Source of the DNA: an uncultured Paracoccaceae bacterium
GTDB taxonomy: Bacteria > Pseudomonadota > Alphaproteobacteria > Rhodobacterales > Rhodobacteraceae
Assembly (NCBI GenBank): GCA_913061275.1
Contig: CAJXSR010000017.1
Location: forward strand, 21,977-85,976
Length of the DNA stretch: 64,000 bases
Direction: 5' to 3'
Shown: positions 1-8,814 of the stretch, in pieces
Position numbering within the stretch: position 1 is the first letter of the stretch
How the letters are laid out: each line of letters begins with the position of its first letter
Position numbers and translations under genes: made by a program
Notes under the pieces: generated by a model
What the model saw: only the letters and a program-made list of their open reading frames with translations
The model's database searches: none
Told to the model about the DNA's origin: nothing

Positions 1-16
1 GTTTGAAAAAGGTTAT

Positions 17-1384
17 TTATAAAACGTCTTTTGCAACCTTATCCAGCGCAGTTTCAACACGATTGAACATGTCTTTGACCTGATCCTCGGTAATAATTAG
101 CGGCGGACAAAATGCCATCGCATCATACATGTTACGCGAAATCAAACCGTTATCCATGAACGACGCATTCGCCAACGCCCCCAACTGTCCGGGTGCATCC
201 AGACCTTTCTTGGCCGTCTTATCAGTCACCAAATCCAAGGCGCCGATTAACCCTATACCCCGCACTTCACCCACCAGTGGATGACTTGCAAAATCGCGCA
301 GAGTTTTTTGGAATATCACACCCAGCTCTGCAGCATGTGCCACCAAACCGCGTTCTTCGATAATATTCAAGTTTTCCAAGGCAACCGCCGCCCCAACAGG
401 ATGCGCACCACCAGTATAACCGTGGCCTAATATACCTATTTTGCCGGATTCTTCGGCAATCGGGTCATAAACCCGATCATTCATCATAAAGGCTGAAAAC
501 GGAAAATACGTTGACGTGATCTGCTTTGACATCACTATTACATCTGGCTTCATACCAAAAGTTTCAGAACCAAACATTTTACCAGTTCGCCCAAAGCCGC
601 AAATCACTTCATCTGCAACCAGCAGAATGTCATACTTACTTAGCACCGCCTGCATTTTTTCCCAGTAAGTCACAGGCGGCACGATCACACCCCCTGCCCC
701 CATAAGCGGTTCCGCAAACATCGCGGCAATGGTTTCTGGCCCCTCCGCCAAAATCATTGTCTCTAGATCAGTGGCACAACGCGTAGCAAACGCCTCTTCG
801 GTTTCGCCATCCTGCCCTTCGCGCCAGTAATGCGGACAAGTCGTGTGCAACACACCTTCAATCGGCAGATCAAAACTGCGATGATTATTCGGCAAGCCCG
901 TCAAACTGGCCGACCCAATCGTCACCCCGTGATAGCCGCGAATACGGCTGATGAATTTTTTGCGCTCTGGCTGCCCCAAAGAATTAGAACGATACCACAG
1001 CATTTTCATAACCGTGTCATTGGCTTCTGAACCAGAGTTGGTGAAAAACACTTTCGACATTGGCACAGGCGCCAACCCAATCAGTTTTTCCGCCAAATCA
1101 ATAACTGGCCCGTGACTGCGATGCGCAAAGTTGTGATAATATGGCAGTGCCTGCATCTGCTTTGTCGCCGCATCGATTAAACGCTGTTCGGAAAATCCCA
1201 AAGCGGTTGACCAAAGCCCTGCCAAAGCCTCAATATATTTATTCCCATCGCTGTCGCGCACATAGATCCCTTCACCACTTTCAATAATCTTCGGCCCAAC
1301 CTGCGGGTGTGCAGCCGCATTAGTATAGCTGTGAAAATGATGCGCAATATCACGCGCTTCGGGTGAGTTTTTTTGAACAGTCAT
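17..1384 (-). CDS. class III PLP-dependent aminotransferase
   Basis: Probable omega-amino acid (beta-alanine, GABA or taurine type):pyruvate aminotransferase, 455 aa, cytoplasmic. Seen: the PLP phosphate-binding NSGSEAND motif near residue 120, the DEV motif near 258, and the Schiff-base lysine in VMSKQITS near 287. The frame is open further upstream, but I chose the ATG at 1384 because GGAGG lies 5 nt before it. Length is normal for the family. It lies downstream, on the same strand, of the CoA-ligase/hydroxyacyl-CoA dehydrogenase genes, with a gap of about 70 nt to the ligase, so it may be read from the same operon. Substrate cannot be told from sequence. Family confident, specificity unknown. 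Confidence 0.9.
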   Translation of the reverse strand: MTVQKNSPEARDIAHHFHSYTNAAAHPQVGPKIIESGEGIYVRDSDGNKYIEALAGLWSTALGFSEQRLIDAATKQMQALPYYHNFAHRSHGPVIDLAEKLIGLAPVPMSKVFFTNSGSEANDTVMKMLWYRSNSLGQPERKKFISRIRGYHGVTIGSASLTGLPNNHRSFDLPIEGVLHTTCPHYWREGQDGETEEAFATRCATDLETMILAEGPETIAAMFAEPLMGAGGVIVPPVTYWEKMQAVLSKYDILLVADEVICGFGRTGKMFGSETFGMKPDVIVMSKQITSTYFPFSAFMMNDRVYDPIAEESGKIGILGHGYTGGAHPVGAAVALENLNIIEERGLVAHAAELGVIFQKTLRDFASHPLVGEVRGIGLIGALDLVTDKTAKKGLDAPGQLGALANASFMDNGLISRNMYDAMAFCPPLIITEDQVKDMFNRVETALDKVAKDVL

Positions 1385-1453
1385 ACGAACCTCCATTTTT
1401 TGCCACGTTGGGGGGAATTTGATCAAATTTCAAGAGGGATTCTGACGTAAAAA

Positions 1454-3073
1454 TTATAATTTCTTGCGCAGCTCAAACTTCTGAATTTTGCCCGTCGCAG
1501 TCTTAGGCAATTCACCAAAAATCACTTGCTTAGGCCGCTTAAAACCAGCAAGCTTTTCCCTACAAAAATCTATTATTTCCTGCTCGGTTGTAACGGCACC
1601 GTCCTTTAGCTCCACAAATGCACAGGGCACTTCACCCCACTTGTCATCCGGCTTGGCCACAACAGCTGCCAAAGATACGGCAGGATGCCGATGCAACGCC
1701 CCTTCAATTTCCACCGAAGAAATATTCTCTCCGCCCGAAATGATAATATCCTTCAAACGATCTTTCACTTGCGCATAGCCGTTCGGGTGCATCACTGCCA
1801 GATCGCCGGTATGAAACCACCCGCCTTCAAACGCTTCCGCAGTTGCTTGCTCGTTTTTCAAATAGCCCTTCATCGTCGCATTGCCGCGCATCAATATCTC
1901 GCCGATGGTTTGCCCATCTGCTGGCACATCCGTCATGGTTTCCGTATCAACCACCCGCATGTCTTCCATCATCACCATGATGGCCCCCGTGCGCGCCTTA
2001 ATTTCGGATCGCGCCGAGGTATCCAGCCCATCCCACTGCGCATTCCAAGTACACATCAAAGTATGCCCATAAGTTTCCGTCAGCCCGTAAACTTGTGTTA
2101 CATTAAACCCAAGCTTCTCAATTCCCTCTAAAATTGCCGCAGGTGGCGGGGCACCCGCTGTAAAAACCTCAATCCCATGGTCAAACTGTTTGCGATCTGC
2201 ATCATCCGCATTCACAATCATACCCAATACAATCGGGGCACCCCCGAAATGGCTGATCTTATACGTATCAATCGCATCATAAATCACTTTAGGCGTCACA
2301 ACCCGTGTGCAAATAATGGTACCCACCACAGCGGCCATTGACCACGAATGACACCAACCATTGCAATGGAACATTGGCACAATCGCCAGATATTTCGGAT
2401 GGCGCGGCAATGGCCAATCAGACACGGTTCCGATCGCCATCAAATACGCACCGCGATGGTGGTAAACCACACCTTTGGGCTTGCTAGTGGTGCCTGACGT
2501 ATAGTTCAACGCAATGGCATCCCATTCATCACCCGGCATTTCCCAGTTAGCGTTCGCATCACCTGTTGCCAAAAATGCTTCATAGTCGATACTGCCAACC
2601 GCGTGGGGATTTTCATTCACCTGCTTGTCCAGAATATCAATTACCAACAAATCAGGATTGTTCACTTGCGCAATCGCCTTGACCCCTTCGGGCGACAATT
2701 CCGCATCAATAATGACAACGCGCGCCTCACCATGCTCTAGAATATACGCAATCGTATCCGCTTCCAGCCGCGTGTTGATGGTGTTCAAAACGGCACCCGA
2801 CATCGGGATACCAAAATGCGCTTCAACCATTTCAGGCAGATTTGCCGAAATTATCGAAACCGTATCCCCTTTGCCGATCCCATGCGCACGCAAAGCCGAG
2901 GCCAAGCGGCAACACCGCTCATAAACCTGCCCCCAACTATACTGTCGCGATCCATAAACCGTGGCGGGATAATCTGGAAACATGGTTGCTGTGCGTTTCA
3001 AAAAAGACAGCGGCGTCAGTGCAACAAAATTAGCTGCATTCCGATCGAAACATTCATATTTATTTGCGTCCAC
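1454..3073 (-). CDS. acyl-CoA synthetase (AMP-forming)
   Basis: AMP-dependent acyl-CoA ligase of the ANL superfamily, 539 aa: it activates a carboxylic acid with ATP, then transfers it to CoA. Seen: the P-loop TSGTTSKPKG near residues 192-201, the YGLTETYG motif near 330, the hinge region GWFHTGDLAV near 417, and the C-terminal catalytic lysine in KTATGKIQK. The start is GTG, with AAGGGG 7-8 nt upstream, and lies 11 nt after the stop of the fused dehydrogenase/hydratase gene, so the two are co-transcribed. The neighbours suggest fatty-acid or short-chain acid catabolism. It could act on 3-methylthiopropionate given the dmdA-like gene nearby, but the N-terminus does not resemble the DmdB sequences I remember; a medium-chain or aromatic acid is equally possible. 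Confidence 0.9.
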   Translation of the reverse strand: MDANKYECFDRNAANFVALTPLSFLKRTATMFPDYPATVYGSRQYSWGQVYERCCRLASALRAHGIGKGDTVSIISANLPEMVEAHFGIPMSGAVLNTINTRLEADTIAYILEHGEARVVIIDAELSPEGVKAIAQVNNPDLLVIDILDKQVNENPHAVGSIDYEAFLATGDANANWEMPGDEWDAIALNYTSGTTSKPKGVVYHHRGAYLMAIGTVSDWPLPRHPKYLAIVPMFHCNGWCHSWSMAAVVGTIICTRVVTPKVIYDAIDTYKISHFGGAPIVLGMIVNADDADRKQFDHGIEVFTAGAPPPAAILEGIEKLGFNVTQVYGLTETYGHTLMCTWNAQWDGLDTSARSEIKARTGAIMVMMEDMRVVDTETMTDVPADGQTIGEILMRGNATMKGYLKNEQATAEAFEGGWFHTGDLAVMHPNGYAQVKDRLKDIIISGGENISSVEIEGALHRHPAVSLAAVVAKPDDKWGEVPCAFVELKDGAVTTEQEIIDFCREKLAGFKRPKQVIFGELPKTATGKIQKFELRKKL

Positions 3074-3084
3074 CCTAAATCCCC

Positions 3085-5400
3085 TTAATTTCTAACAGCT
3101 TGGCCCTTATCCAACAGGCCAGCAATCCGCGCATGGCTTTCCTTGGTTTTCGCCAAAACCAAAAACGCCGCCCGCTCACGATCATACAAATCCTGTTCAC
3201 TTTGTTGCAAGCTGTCATCACTATCAGTGTTCACCACAATCGTCGCCACCTGCATCGCCACCGTTTTATCATGCAGAAAAAACATCCCGTCATCCACACC
3301 CTTTTGCATAAAATCGGACATACGCGTTAGCAACGCACGCCCCGGTAATTCAAACACAGGCACCGATTGTGGCGTATAGCCTGCTTGCATTTCCTTTAAC
3401 GCATTGGTCGCGGTAACAACCAGCTTGTCGCGGTTAATCACCTCAATATCACGTTCAGGCAGAAAATATTGGAACCGTGCCGACATATCAGGACTGCTGC
3501 CTATTTGCCCATAACCGATTTGCATCCATGTATTCCAAGCCGCTTTTTCCCAGTCACCCGTCGCCTGAAACCACCGCCAAAGCGTTTCTTTAACACCGCC
3601 CCCCGATGGTACCACACCGACACTGGTTTCAACCAATCCGAACACCGTGTTGGTGTGGGCCACAACCTTGTCACAATGCAATAATACTTCAAACCCCCCG
3701 CCAAGACTTAGGCCCGAAGGGGCGCCAACAACAGGCACAGGCGCATATTTTAACGCTTTAACAGCTTGTTGGAAATCGTTCAGGAACCCATCCATACCAT
3801 CCCAATTTGACGTTTCTATGAACGCTCGAAACCGGTTTAAATCAACACCGGCAGAAAAATGTTGCGCATCATTATGCACTAAGATCCCCTTGCCATGATC
3901 CTTCGCCGCAGCCGCCACAACCTCCATCGAAGCCCCCGTCAGTGCGTTTGCTTTGGAATGAAACTCAATTAGTCGCAAATCGCCCTGCAACGCATAAAGG
4001 CTTGCCGCCTCATTGCGCACAATCGGCGTCAGCGTGCGTTTGGTCATATGAAACCGCACCGTGCCTTCTGGTAAAATCACAGGTGTCGGATGCCCCGCCA
4101 CCCGCACGGTCAGCACATCCCCTGCAACTGCATAAAATGGCGCGTTGCCTTGCAACGCCATTGGCAACGGTAAGCCCGCTTCTTCAACCAAAATTCTAAC
4201 CGTATCAGCCCCAAGTGCGTCCATCATTTCAAACGGTCCGCGCACCCAGTTAAAGCCCAACTTCATCGCGTCATCAATATCCTGCGGGCTTGTCGTAACC
4301 GCAGGGATCAGGTCAGCCGCATAGGCAAAAACACGGCCCAACATACGGCGGCAAAACGTGGTTTCAACCCCGTTACCCGCAATCAGTTCCGTCAAAACCT
4401 CACGCCCCAAAGCTTGGTTCTGCGCCGCTTTCACAGCCTTCATAGGTAATTCAGAAACACGCGGGCGCACATCACCCGTGCCCAAATCAACCGCCATATC
4501 CTGCCCGTCAATACTTCGGTAAAAACCGCCTTTACCCTTATCACCCGTGAAACCATCCGCCACCATATCGCAGATCAACGGCATCACTGGATTGCCTTTG
4601 GTACCAACAGCATGAAACACATCGCCCGCAGGCAAGATAACACCTAATGTGTCGACCACATCCGACATCAGATCAACACCGATTAAATCATACAATCCAA
4701 ACACACCCGTTTTGGGAATACCCATAGGGCGGCCCATCAACGCATCAGCCTGTTCCACGCTTAAACCCAGTTTAAACGCCTCATCCATACCAACTTGCAG
4801 CGCAAAGACCCCAACACGATTACCCAGAAAGCCGGGCGTATCATTACACCGCACAACACCTTTGCCCATGACCGTGTCATTATAATCGGCCAAACTGTCC
4901 ATAACTGCTTCATCGGTATCAGCACCGCGCACCAGTTCCAGCAAGCGCATATAGCGCACAGGATTAAAGTAATGTGTAATGGCAAAGCGCTTACGAAACG
5001 CAGTTGACATATCTTCTACCAGCAGCGAAATTGGAATGGTTGACGTGTTGGATGTCACAATACACTTATCAGAAACTACAGCGTTTAGGCGTGCATACAA
5101 GTCTTTCTTAATGTCCAGCCGTTCAACAATCGCCTCCACGATCCAGTCGCATTCCGCTAGCTTATCAAAGTCATCCCTAATATTGCCCAGTCCAATCAGA
5201 TCAATCCGTTTCTTGTTCACCAATGCAGGCGGGTCAGATTTCAGCAAACGTTCCTTGGCAGCATTGACCACACTGTAAGCATCATCCTTTCCCGGCAAAT
5301 CCATCAGCAACACAGTTTGCCCTGCGTTGGCAATTTGTGCGGCAATCCCAGCACCCATTGTGCCCGCACCGATCACGGCTATTCTTTTAAATTTTAGCAT
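3085..5400 (-). CDS. fadN: 3-hydroxyacyl-CoA dehydrogenase / enoyl-CoA hydratase fusion
   Basis: Bifunctional beta-oxidation enzyme, 771 aa. The N-terminal half is an NAD-dependent 3-hydroxyacyl-CoA dehydrogenase with the Rossmann motif GAGTMGAG near residues 11-18 and the two helical C-domains. The last ~290 residues form a crotonase fold with the oxyanion-hole segment SLGGGFEVL. The order dehydrogenase first, hydratase last is that of FadN-type proteins, the reverse of FadB/FadJ. It would hydrate an enoyl-CoA and oxidise the 3-hydroxyacyl-CoA. It sits between an alpha/beta hydrolase (3-nt gap) and the acyl-CoA ligase (11-nt gap), so the operon reads metY-hydrolase-fadN-ligase. No thiolase or acyl-CoA dehydrogenase is in the window. 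Confidence 0.88.
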   Translation of the reverse strand: MLKFKRIAVIGAGTMGAGIAAQIANAGQTVLLMDLPGKDDAYSVVNAAKERLLKSDPPALVNKKRIDLIGLGNIRDDFDKLAECDWIVEAIVERLDIKKDLYARLNAVVSDKCIVTSNTSTIPISLLVEDMSTAFRKRFAITHYFNPVRYMRLLELVRGADTDEAVMDSLADYNDTVMGKGVVRCNDTPGFLGNRVGVFALQVGMDEAFKLGLSVEQADALMGRPMGIPKTGVFGLYDLIGVDLMSDVVDTLGVILPAGDVFHAVGTKGNPVMPLICDMVADGFTGDKGKGGFYRSIDGQDMAVDLGTGDVRPRVSELPMKAVKAAQNQALGREVLTELIAGNGVETTFCRRMLGRVFAYAADLIPAVTTSPQDIDDAMKLGFNWVRGPFEMMDALGADTVRILVEEAGLPLPMALQGNAPFYAVAGDVLTVRVAGHPTPVILPEGTVRFHMTKRTLTPIVRNEAASLYALQGDLRLIEFHSKANALTGASMEVVAAAAKDHGKGILVHNDAQHFSAGVDLNRFRAFIETSNWDGMDGFLNDFQQAVKALKYAPVPVVGAPSGLSLGGGFEVLLHCDKVVAHTNTVFGLVETSVGVVPSGGGVKETLWRWFQATGDWEKAAWNTWMQIGYGQIGSSPDMSARFQYFLPERDIEVINRDKLVVTATNALKEMQAGYTPQSVPVFELPGRALLTRMSDFMQKGVDDGMFFLHDKTVAMQVATIVVNTDSDDSLQQSEQDLYDRERAAFLVLAKTKESHARIAGLLDKGQAVRN

Positions 5401-5402
5401 TC

Positions 5403-6200
5403 CTAATTAACCTCAAAAAACTGGCGCAATGCCTTATTGACTTCAACAGGGCGCTCAGATGGCAACATATGCCCCGCCCCCGCAATAATCACCGGATCAG
5501 AAACCTTCAACGCTTGCGCCATTTTCAACCCGAACTTCACAGGTGTCATCTTATCTTTTTGCGCCAAAATCACCTGACACGGGCACGTAACAGCTGCCGC
5601 TGCATCGGCACCACCTGCATAATTTGCACAAGCAGTTAAATCCGCAAACAAAGCACCTGTTTCATTTGCCGCCATTAATTGCTTGCCATAGTTCATATGG
5701 TCTTGCCCTGGCATCGTGTGATCGTGCCGATGCCCATCACGCCCATGCCCCCAGTCAGTCATTGCCGCTATTGCCGCAACTTCCTTATTTTCAGCCATGC
5801 CCAAAAGTGCATCATTCACAGGGATCGCCAAAGCAGTTGCCACTTGCGACAAACCCTTCACTTTACCCGAATGCCGTCGCGCCAATTCCAACCCTATTAA
5901 CCCGCCTTGTGAATGCCCAATAACATTTGCAGAAGCCACGTTTAGTACATCCAGCAATTCGGCCACCCAATCGGCCATATCCTCAATACTGGTCAAAGCC
6001 GCCCCTTCAGACAACCCATGTGCAGGCATATTAGGCGTTAAAACCTGCCACCCCCGATTGGCAAAAAATCTACCTTGCAACATAAAACTTAAATGGCTTT
6101 GCCCGCTGCCATGTAAAAACAACAGCACATTACCCGACGCATCAAACGCCCGCCCACCTGTAGAAATAAACGTTTCCTGCCCGCGCACCATCACCTTCAT
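5403..6200 (-). CDS. alpha/beta hydrolase
   Basis: Soluble alpha/beta-fold hydrolase, 265 aa. Seen: the oxyanion-hole HGSG near residue 30, the nucleophile elbow GHSQGG near residue 96, an acid in the LAQKDKMTPV segment, and a catalytic histidine in GAGHMLPSE near 243. Natural substrate unknown; an ester, thioester or C-C hydrolase are all possible. The start ATG overlaps the stop of the upstream metY gene as ATGA, so translation is coupled. A histidine-rich loop around residues 155-165 (HGRDGHRHDHT) is unusual and might bind metal or simply be surface-exposed. The tight linkage to a sulfhydrylase and beta-oxidation genes suggests a role in the same catabolic pathway, but the sequence does not show which bond is cut. 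Confidence 0.85.
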   Translation of the reverse strand: MKVMVRGQETFISTGGRAFDASGNVLLFLHGSGQSHLSFMLQGRFFANRGWQVLTPNMPAHGLSEGAALTSIEDMADWVAELLDVLNVASANVIGHSQGGLIGLELARRHSGKVKGLSQVATALAIPVNDALLGMAENKEVAAIAAMTDWGHGRDGHRHDHTMPGQDHMNYGKQLMAANETGALFADLTACANYAGGADAAAAVTCPCQVILAQKDKMTPVKFGLKMAQALKVSDPVIIAGAGHMLPSERPVEVNKALRQFFEVN

Positions 6201-7501
6201 TTTGCGGCTCCCGCAACTTTGCCCGCAATGCGCAGTGCTGCATTGAAATCATCCGCAAGGTCTTCAAAATCTTCCAACCCAACTGAAATACGCACCAAAT
6301 CATCCGTTAACCCTGCCGCTTTCATTGCGTCAGGTGTGATATGTGAATGGGTTGTAGACCCAGGGTGGATCACCAATGTTTTTGCATCCCCCACATTCGC
6401 CAAATGTGACGCCACCTGAACATTTTCAATAAATGCGCGTCCCGCATCACGCCCACCTTTAATACCGCAAGCAATAATAGACCCTGCCCCTTTAGGCATC
6501 AGTTGTTTTGCAATCGCGTGGTCAGGATGATCGGGTAAATTGGGGTGTTTCACCCATGAAATACCTTCGTGATTGGCCAGAAAATCCAACATTTTAACTG
6601 TATTCGCCATATGCCTTTCCATCCGCAGCCCCAGGGTTTCAAGCCCTTGGATCAAATGAAACGCATTAGTCGGGCTTAAACACGGCCCAATGTTATACAT
6701 CCCTTCGGTGCGCACGCGGGTAATAAAGGCCGCAGGGCCAAACTCTTCCCACAGGTTCACACCCTGAAATCCGAAATGCGGTTCTGTCAGGGTCGGAAAA
6801 CGATCGTTTTGCCCCCAGTCGAAATTACCGCCATCAATTACCGCACCGCCCAATGCAATGCCATGCCCGCCGATCCATTTGGTCAGCGAATGGATAACAA
6901 TATTCGCGCCATATTCTAACGGCTTGAACAGCCATGGCGTGTTGAATGTCGCATCTATCACCAATGGTACACCCGCCGCCGCAGTAATTTTGCCAACCTC
7001 TGGTACATTCATTATATCCATGCCCGGATTGCCGATCACTTCACCAAACACCATCTTAGTATTTGGTTTAATTGCGTCCTTGAACCCAGCTAGATCATTG
7101 GGTTTTACGAAAGTCGTGCTAATTCCATAGCGGCTAAGCGTGTGTTCAAACAGGTTGATATTGGCACCGTACATCTGCGACGAAGACACAATATGATCGC
7201 CGGCACTGCACAAGCCCAGCACTGTTAAAAACAATGCCGCCATGCCAGAGGATGTAGCAACACAACCAATACCACCTTCTAATGCTGCCAGCCGTTGTTC
7301 CAACACGGCTACAGTCGGGTTGGAAATCCGCGAATAGATATGCCCGCCCACTTCCATGTTAAACAAAGCCGCCGCATGTTCGGTATCTTGAAACACATAA
7401 GATGTCGTTTGATGGATAGGCACGGCACGACTGCCAAACCGTGCATCAGGGGTATGTCCTGCATGTAATCCTAAAGTATTAAATTTGTAGTCACCACTCA
7501 T
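6197..7501 (-). CDS. metY: O-acetylhomoserine sulfhydrylase-type enzyme (MetY family)
   Basis: Cys/Met metabolism PLP enzyme, 434 aa, normal length for O-acetylhomoserine aminocarboxypropyltransferase. Seen: the substrate/PLP loop YSRISNPT near residue 56, SSGMAA near 85, and the PLP lysine in IHSLTKWIGGHG at residue 208. Known MetY enzymes join O-acetylhomoserine with sulfide or methanethiol, giving homocysteine or methionine. The start has AGGAGG about 7 nt upstream. It heads a minus-strand operon and is divergent from the dmdA-like gene, sharing a 170-nt control region with a TetR-type palindrome. That pairing makes methanethiol a plausible sulfur donor. This last point is inference; sulfide use is equally compatible with the sequence. 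Confidence 0.88.
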   Translation of the reverse strand: MSGDYKFNTLGLHAGHTPDARFGSRAVPIHQTTSYVFQDTEHAAALFNMEVGGHIYSRISNPTVAVLEQRLAALEGGIGCVATSSGMAALFLTVLGLCSAGDHIVSSSQMYGANINLFEHTLSRYGISTTFVKPNDLAGFKDAIKPNTKMVFGEVIGNPGMDIMNVPEVGKITAAAGVPLVIDATFNTPWLFKPLEYGANIVIHSLTKWIGGHGIALGGAVIDGGNFDWGQNDRFPTLTEPHFGFQGVNLWEEFGPAAFITRVRTEGMYNIGPCLSPTNAFHLIQGLETLGLRMERHMANTVKMLDFLANHEGISWVKHPNLPDHPDHAIAKQLMPKGAGSIIACGIKGGRDAGRAFIENVQVASHLANVGDAKTLVIHPGSTTHSHITPDAMKAAGLTDDLVRISVGLEDFEDLADDFNAALRIAGKVAGAAK

Positions 7502-7540
7502 GACCAGCCCTCCTGATGTTACCTGCTACAAGGTGCATAT

Positions 7541-7580
7541 TATTGCGACATAGTGTCAATTAAAATCGCTAAAATGTCGC
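7541..7580. promoter_or_regulatory. putative operator between metY and dmdA-like gene
   Basis: The divergent control region holds the palindrome GACA-TAG-TGTC (7547-7557) and a wider inverted repeat, GCGACAT (7545-7551) with ATGTCGC (7574-7580). The core and right flank, GACATAGTGTCAATTAA, closely match the two operators around the TetR gene at 21.6 kb. Position between divergent starts is typical of a repressor site. The bound protein is inferred, not shown. Confidence 0.55.
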
Positions 7581-7671
7581 TAAGCAGCTATACAATATCC
7601 TTACAGTACATTTAATTGTCAGACAATTAGGATATTTAAAAATATCTCTTCTGATTTAGAAAGGCACAACA

Positions 7672-8802
7672 ATGGCTGATGCATCTTTATTTCCAACGCG
7701 CAGATTGCGTGGAACACCTTTTACAAACCGCGTCCAAGCGGCTGGTGTATCAGGGTATACTGTCTACAATCATATGTTATTGCCGACAGTCTTTAAAAGC
7801 CTAGAAGAAGATTATGCGCACCTAAAGCAATTTGCACAAATTTGGGATGTTTCAGCAGAACGTCAGGTGCAAATTGAAGGGCCAGATGCCCATCGACTTG
7901 CCTGTATGATAAGTGCCCGCGACTTGCGCAATGCACAACCCGGCAGGTGCTATTATGCCCCGATTACAAATCAAAATGGCGGCCTGTTAAATGATCCGGT
8001 TGCCCTATGTATCGCCCCCGATAAATATTGGTTCTCTATTGCCGATGGTGACCTGTTACTTTGGGTTGCAGGCTTAGCCCAAGGCCTAAATCTGAACGTC
8101 ACCGTAACAGAACCAGATGTATCGCCCCTAGCAATCCAAGGCCCGATGGCCGAAGATTTACTGGTAGATGTATTTGGCCCCGAAATTCGGGATATTAAAT
8201 TTTTCCGCTTCACCGCATTTCCCTTTATGGGCCGCATATTAAATATTGCGCGCTCTGGCTGGTCAAAACAGGGTGGTTTTGAAATTTATCTGGATGACAG
8301 CACACTTGGCGGCACCTTATGGGATGCAATCACCGCCAAAGGCAACGCATATAATTTACGCGCAGGTTGCCCAAACTTAATCGAACGCCTTGAAAGTGGT
8401 TTACTGGGTTATGGCAATGATATGACCAGCGAAAATACACCCTTGGAAATCGGTTTGGATAAATACTGTGCTTTAGACAATGACGCAGAATTCATCGGAA
8501 AACAGGCATTACTGCGCCAACGCGATTCAGGTATTACAAAAAAATTAATGGGCCTAACCCTAGCAGGCCCACCCATGTCACCTGTTTCAATGCCTTTACA
8601 GTGTAAGGCTGCACAATCAAATGTAGGCATCGTCACCTCTGGTGTATATTCACCCGATTTGAATGATAACATCGCATTTGCTATGCTGGATATTACTGCC
8701 GCTGAATTAGGCAATACCATCACAGTTGAAACTATGACAGGTTCAGTCGATGCCAAGGTTTGTGAAATAGCTGACTTTGAGGCACGCCTAAAAGCCAGAT
8801 AA
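7672..8802 (+). CDS. dmdA: DmdA-like dimethylsulfoniopropionate demethylase (GcvT family)
   Basis: Tetrahydrofolate-dependent methyltransferase of the GcvT/aminomethyltransferase family, 376 aa. DmdA moves a methyl from DMSP to tetrahydrofolate, leaving methylmercaptopropionate. Seen: the opening LFPTRRLRGTPFT, the segment YTVYNHMLLPTVF, WDVSAERQV near residue 59, SPLAIQGP near 151, and SKQGGFEIY at 198-206. These match my memory of roseobacter DmdA sequences rather than true glycine-cleavage GcvT, and no gcvH or gcvP is nearby. The ATG has AAAGG 7 nt upstream. Divergent from metY. DmdA and GcvT paralogues are easily confused, so a tree is needed to settle the name. Confidence 0.72.
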   Translation: MADASLFPTRRLRGTPFTNRVQAAGVSGYTVYNHMLLPTVFKSLEEDYAHLKQFAQIWDVSAERQVQIEGPDAHRLACMISARDLRNAQPGRCYYAPITNQNGGLLNDPVALCIAPDKYWFSIADGDLLLWVAGLAQGLNLNVTVTEPDVSPLAIQGPMAEDLLVDVFGPEIRDIKFFRFTAFPFMGRILNIARSGWSKQGGFEIYLDDSTLGGTLWDAITAKGNAYNLRAGCPNLIERLESGLLGYGNDMTSENTPLEIGLDKYCALDNDAEFIGKQALLRQRDSGITKKLMGLTLAGPPMSPVSMPLQCKAAQSNVGIVTSGVYSPDLNDNIAFAMLDITAAELGNTITVETMTGSVDAKVCEIADFEARLKAR

Positions 8803-8814
8803 AACGTTTAAAAT

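Noticed and set aside
1454..3073. Naming the acyl-CoA ligase DmdB because of the dmdA-like gene nearby
   Set aside because: Its N-terminal sequence does not resemble DmdB as I know it; only the family can be supported.
8803..8814. Terminator between the convergent dmdA-like and colD genes
   Set aside because: Only a CGTTT/AAACG pair around a 12-nt gap; too weak to support a hairpin terminator.
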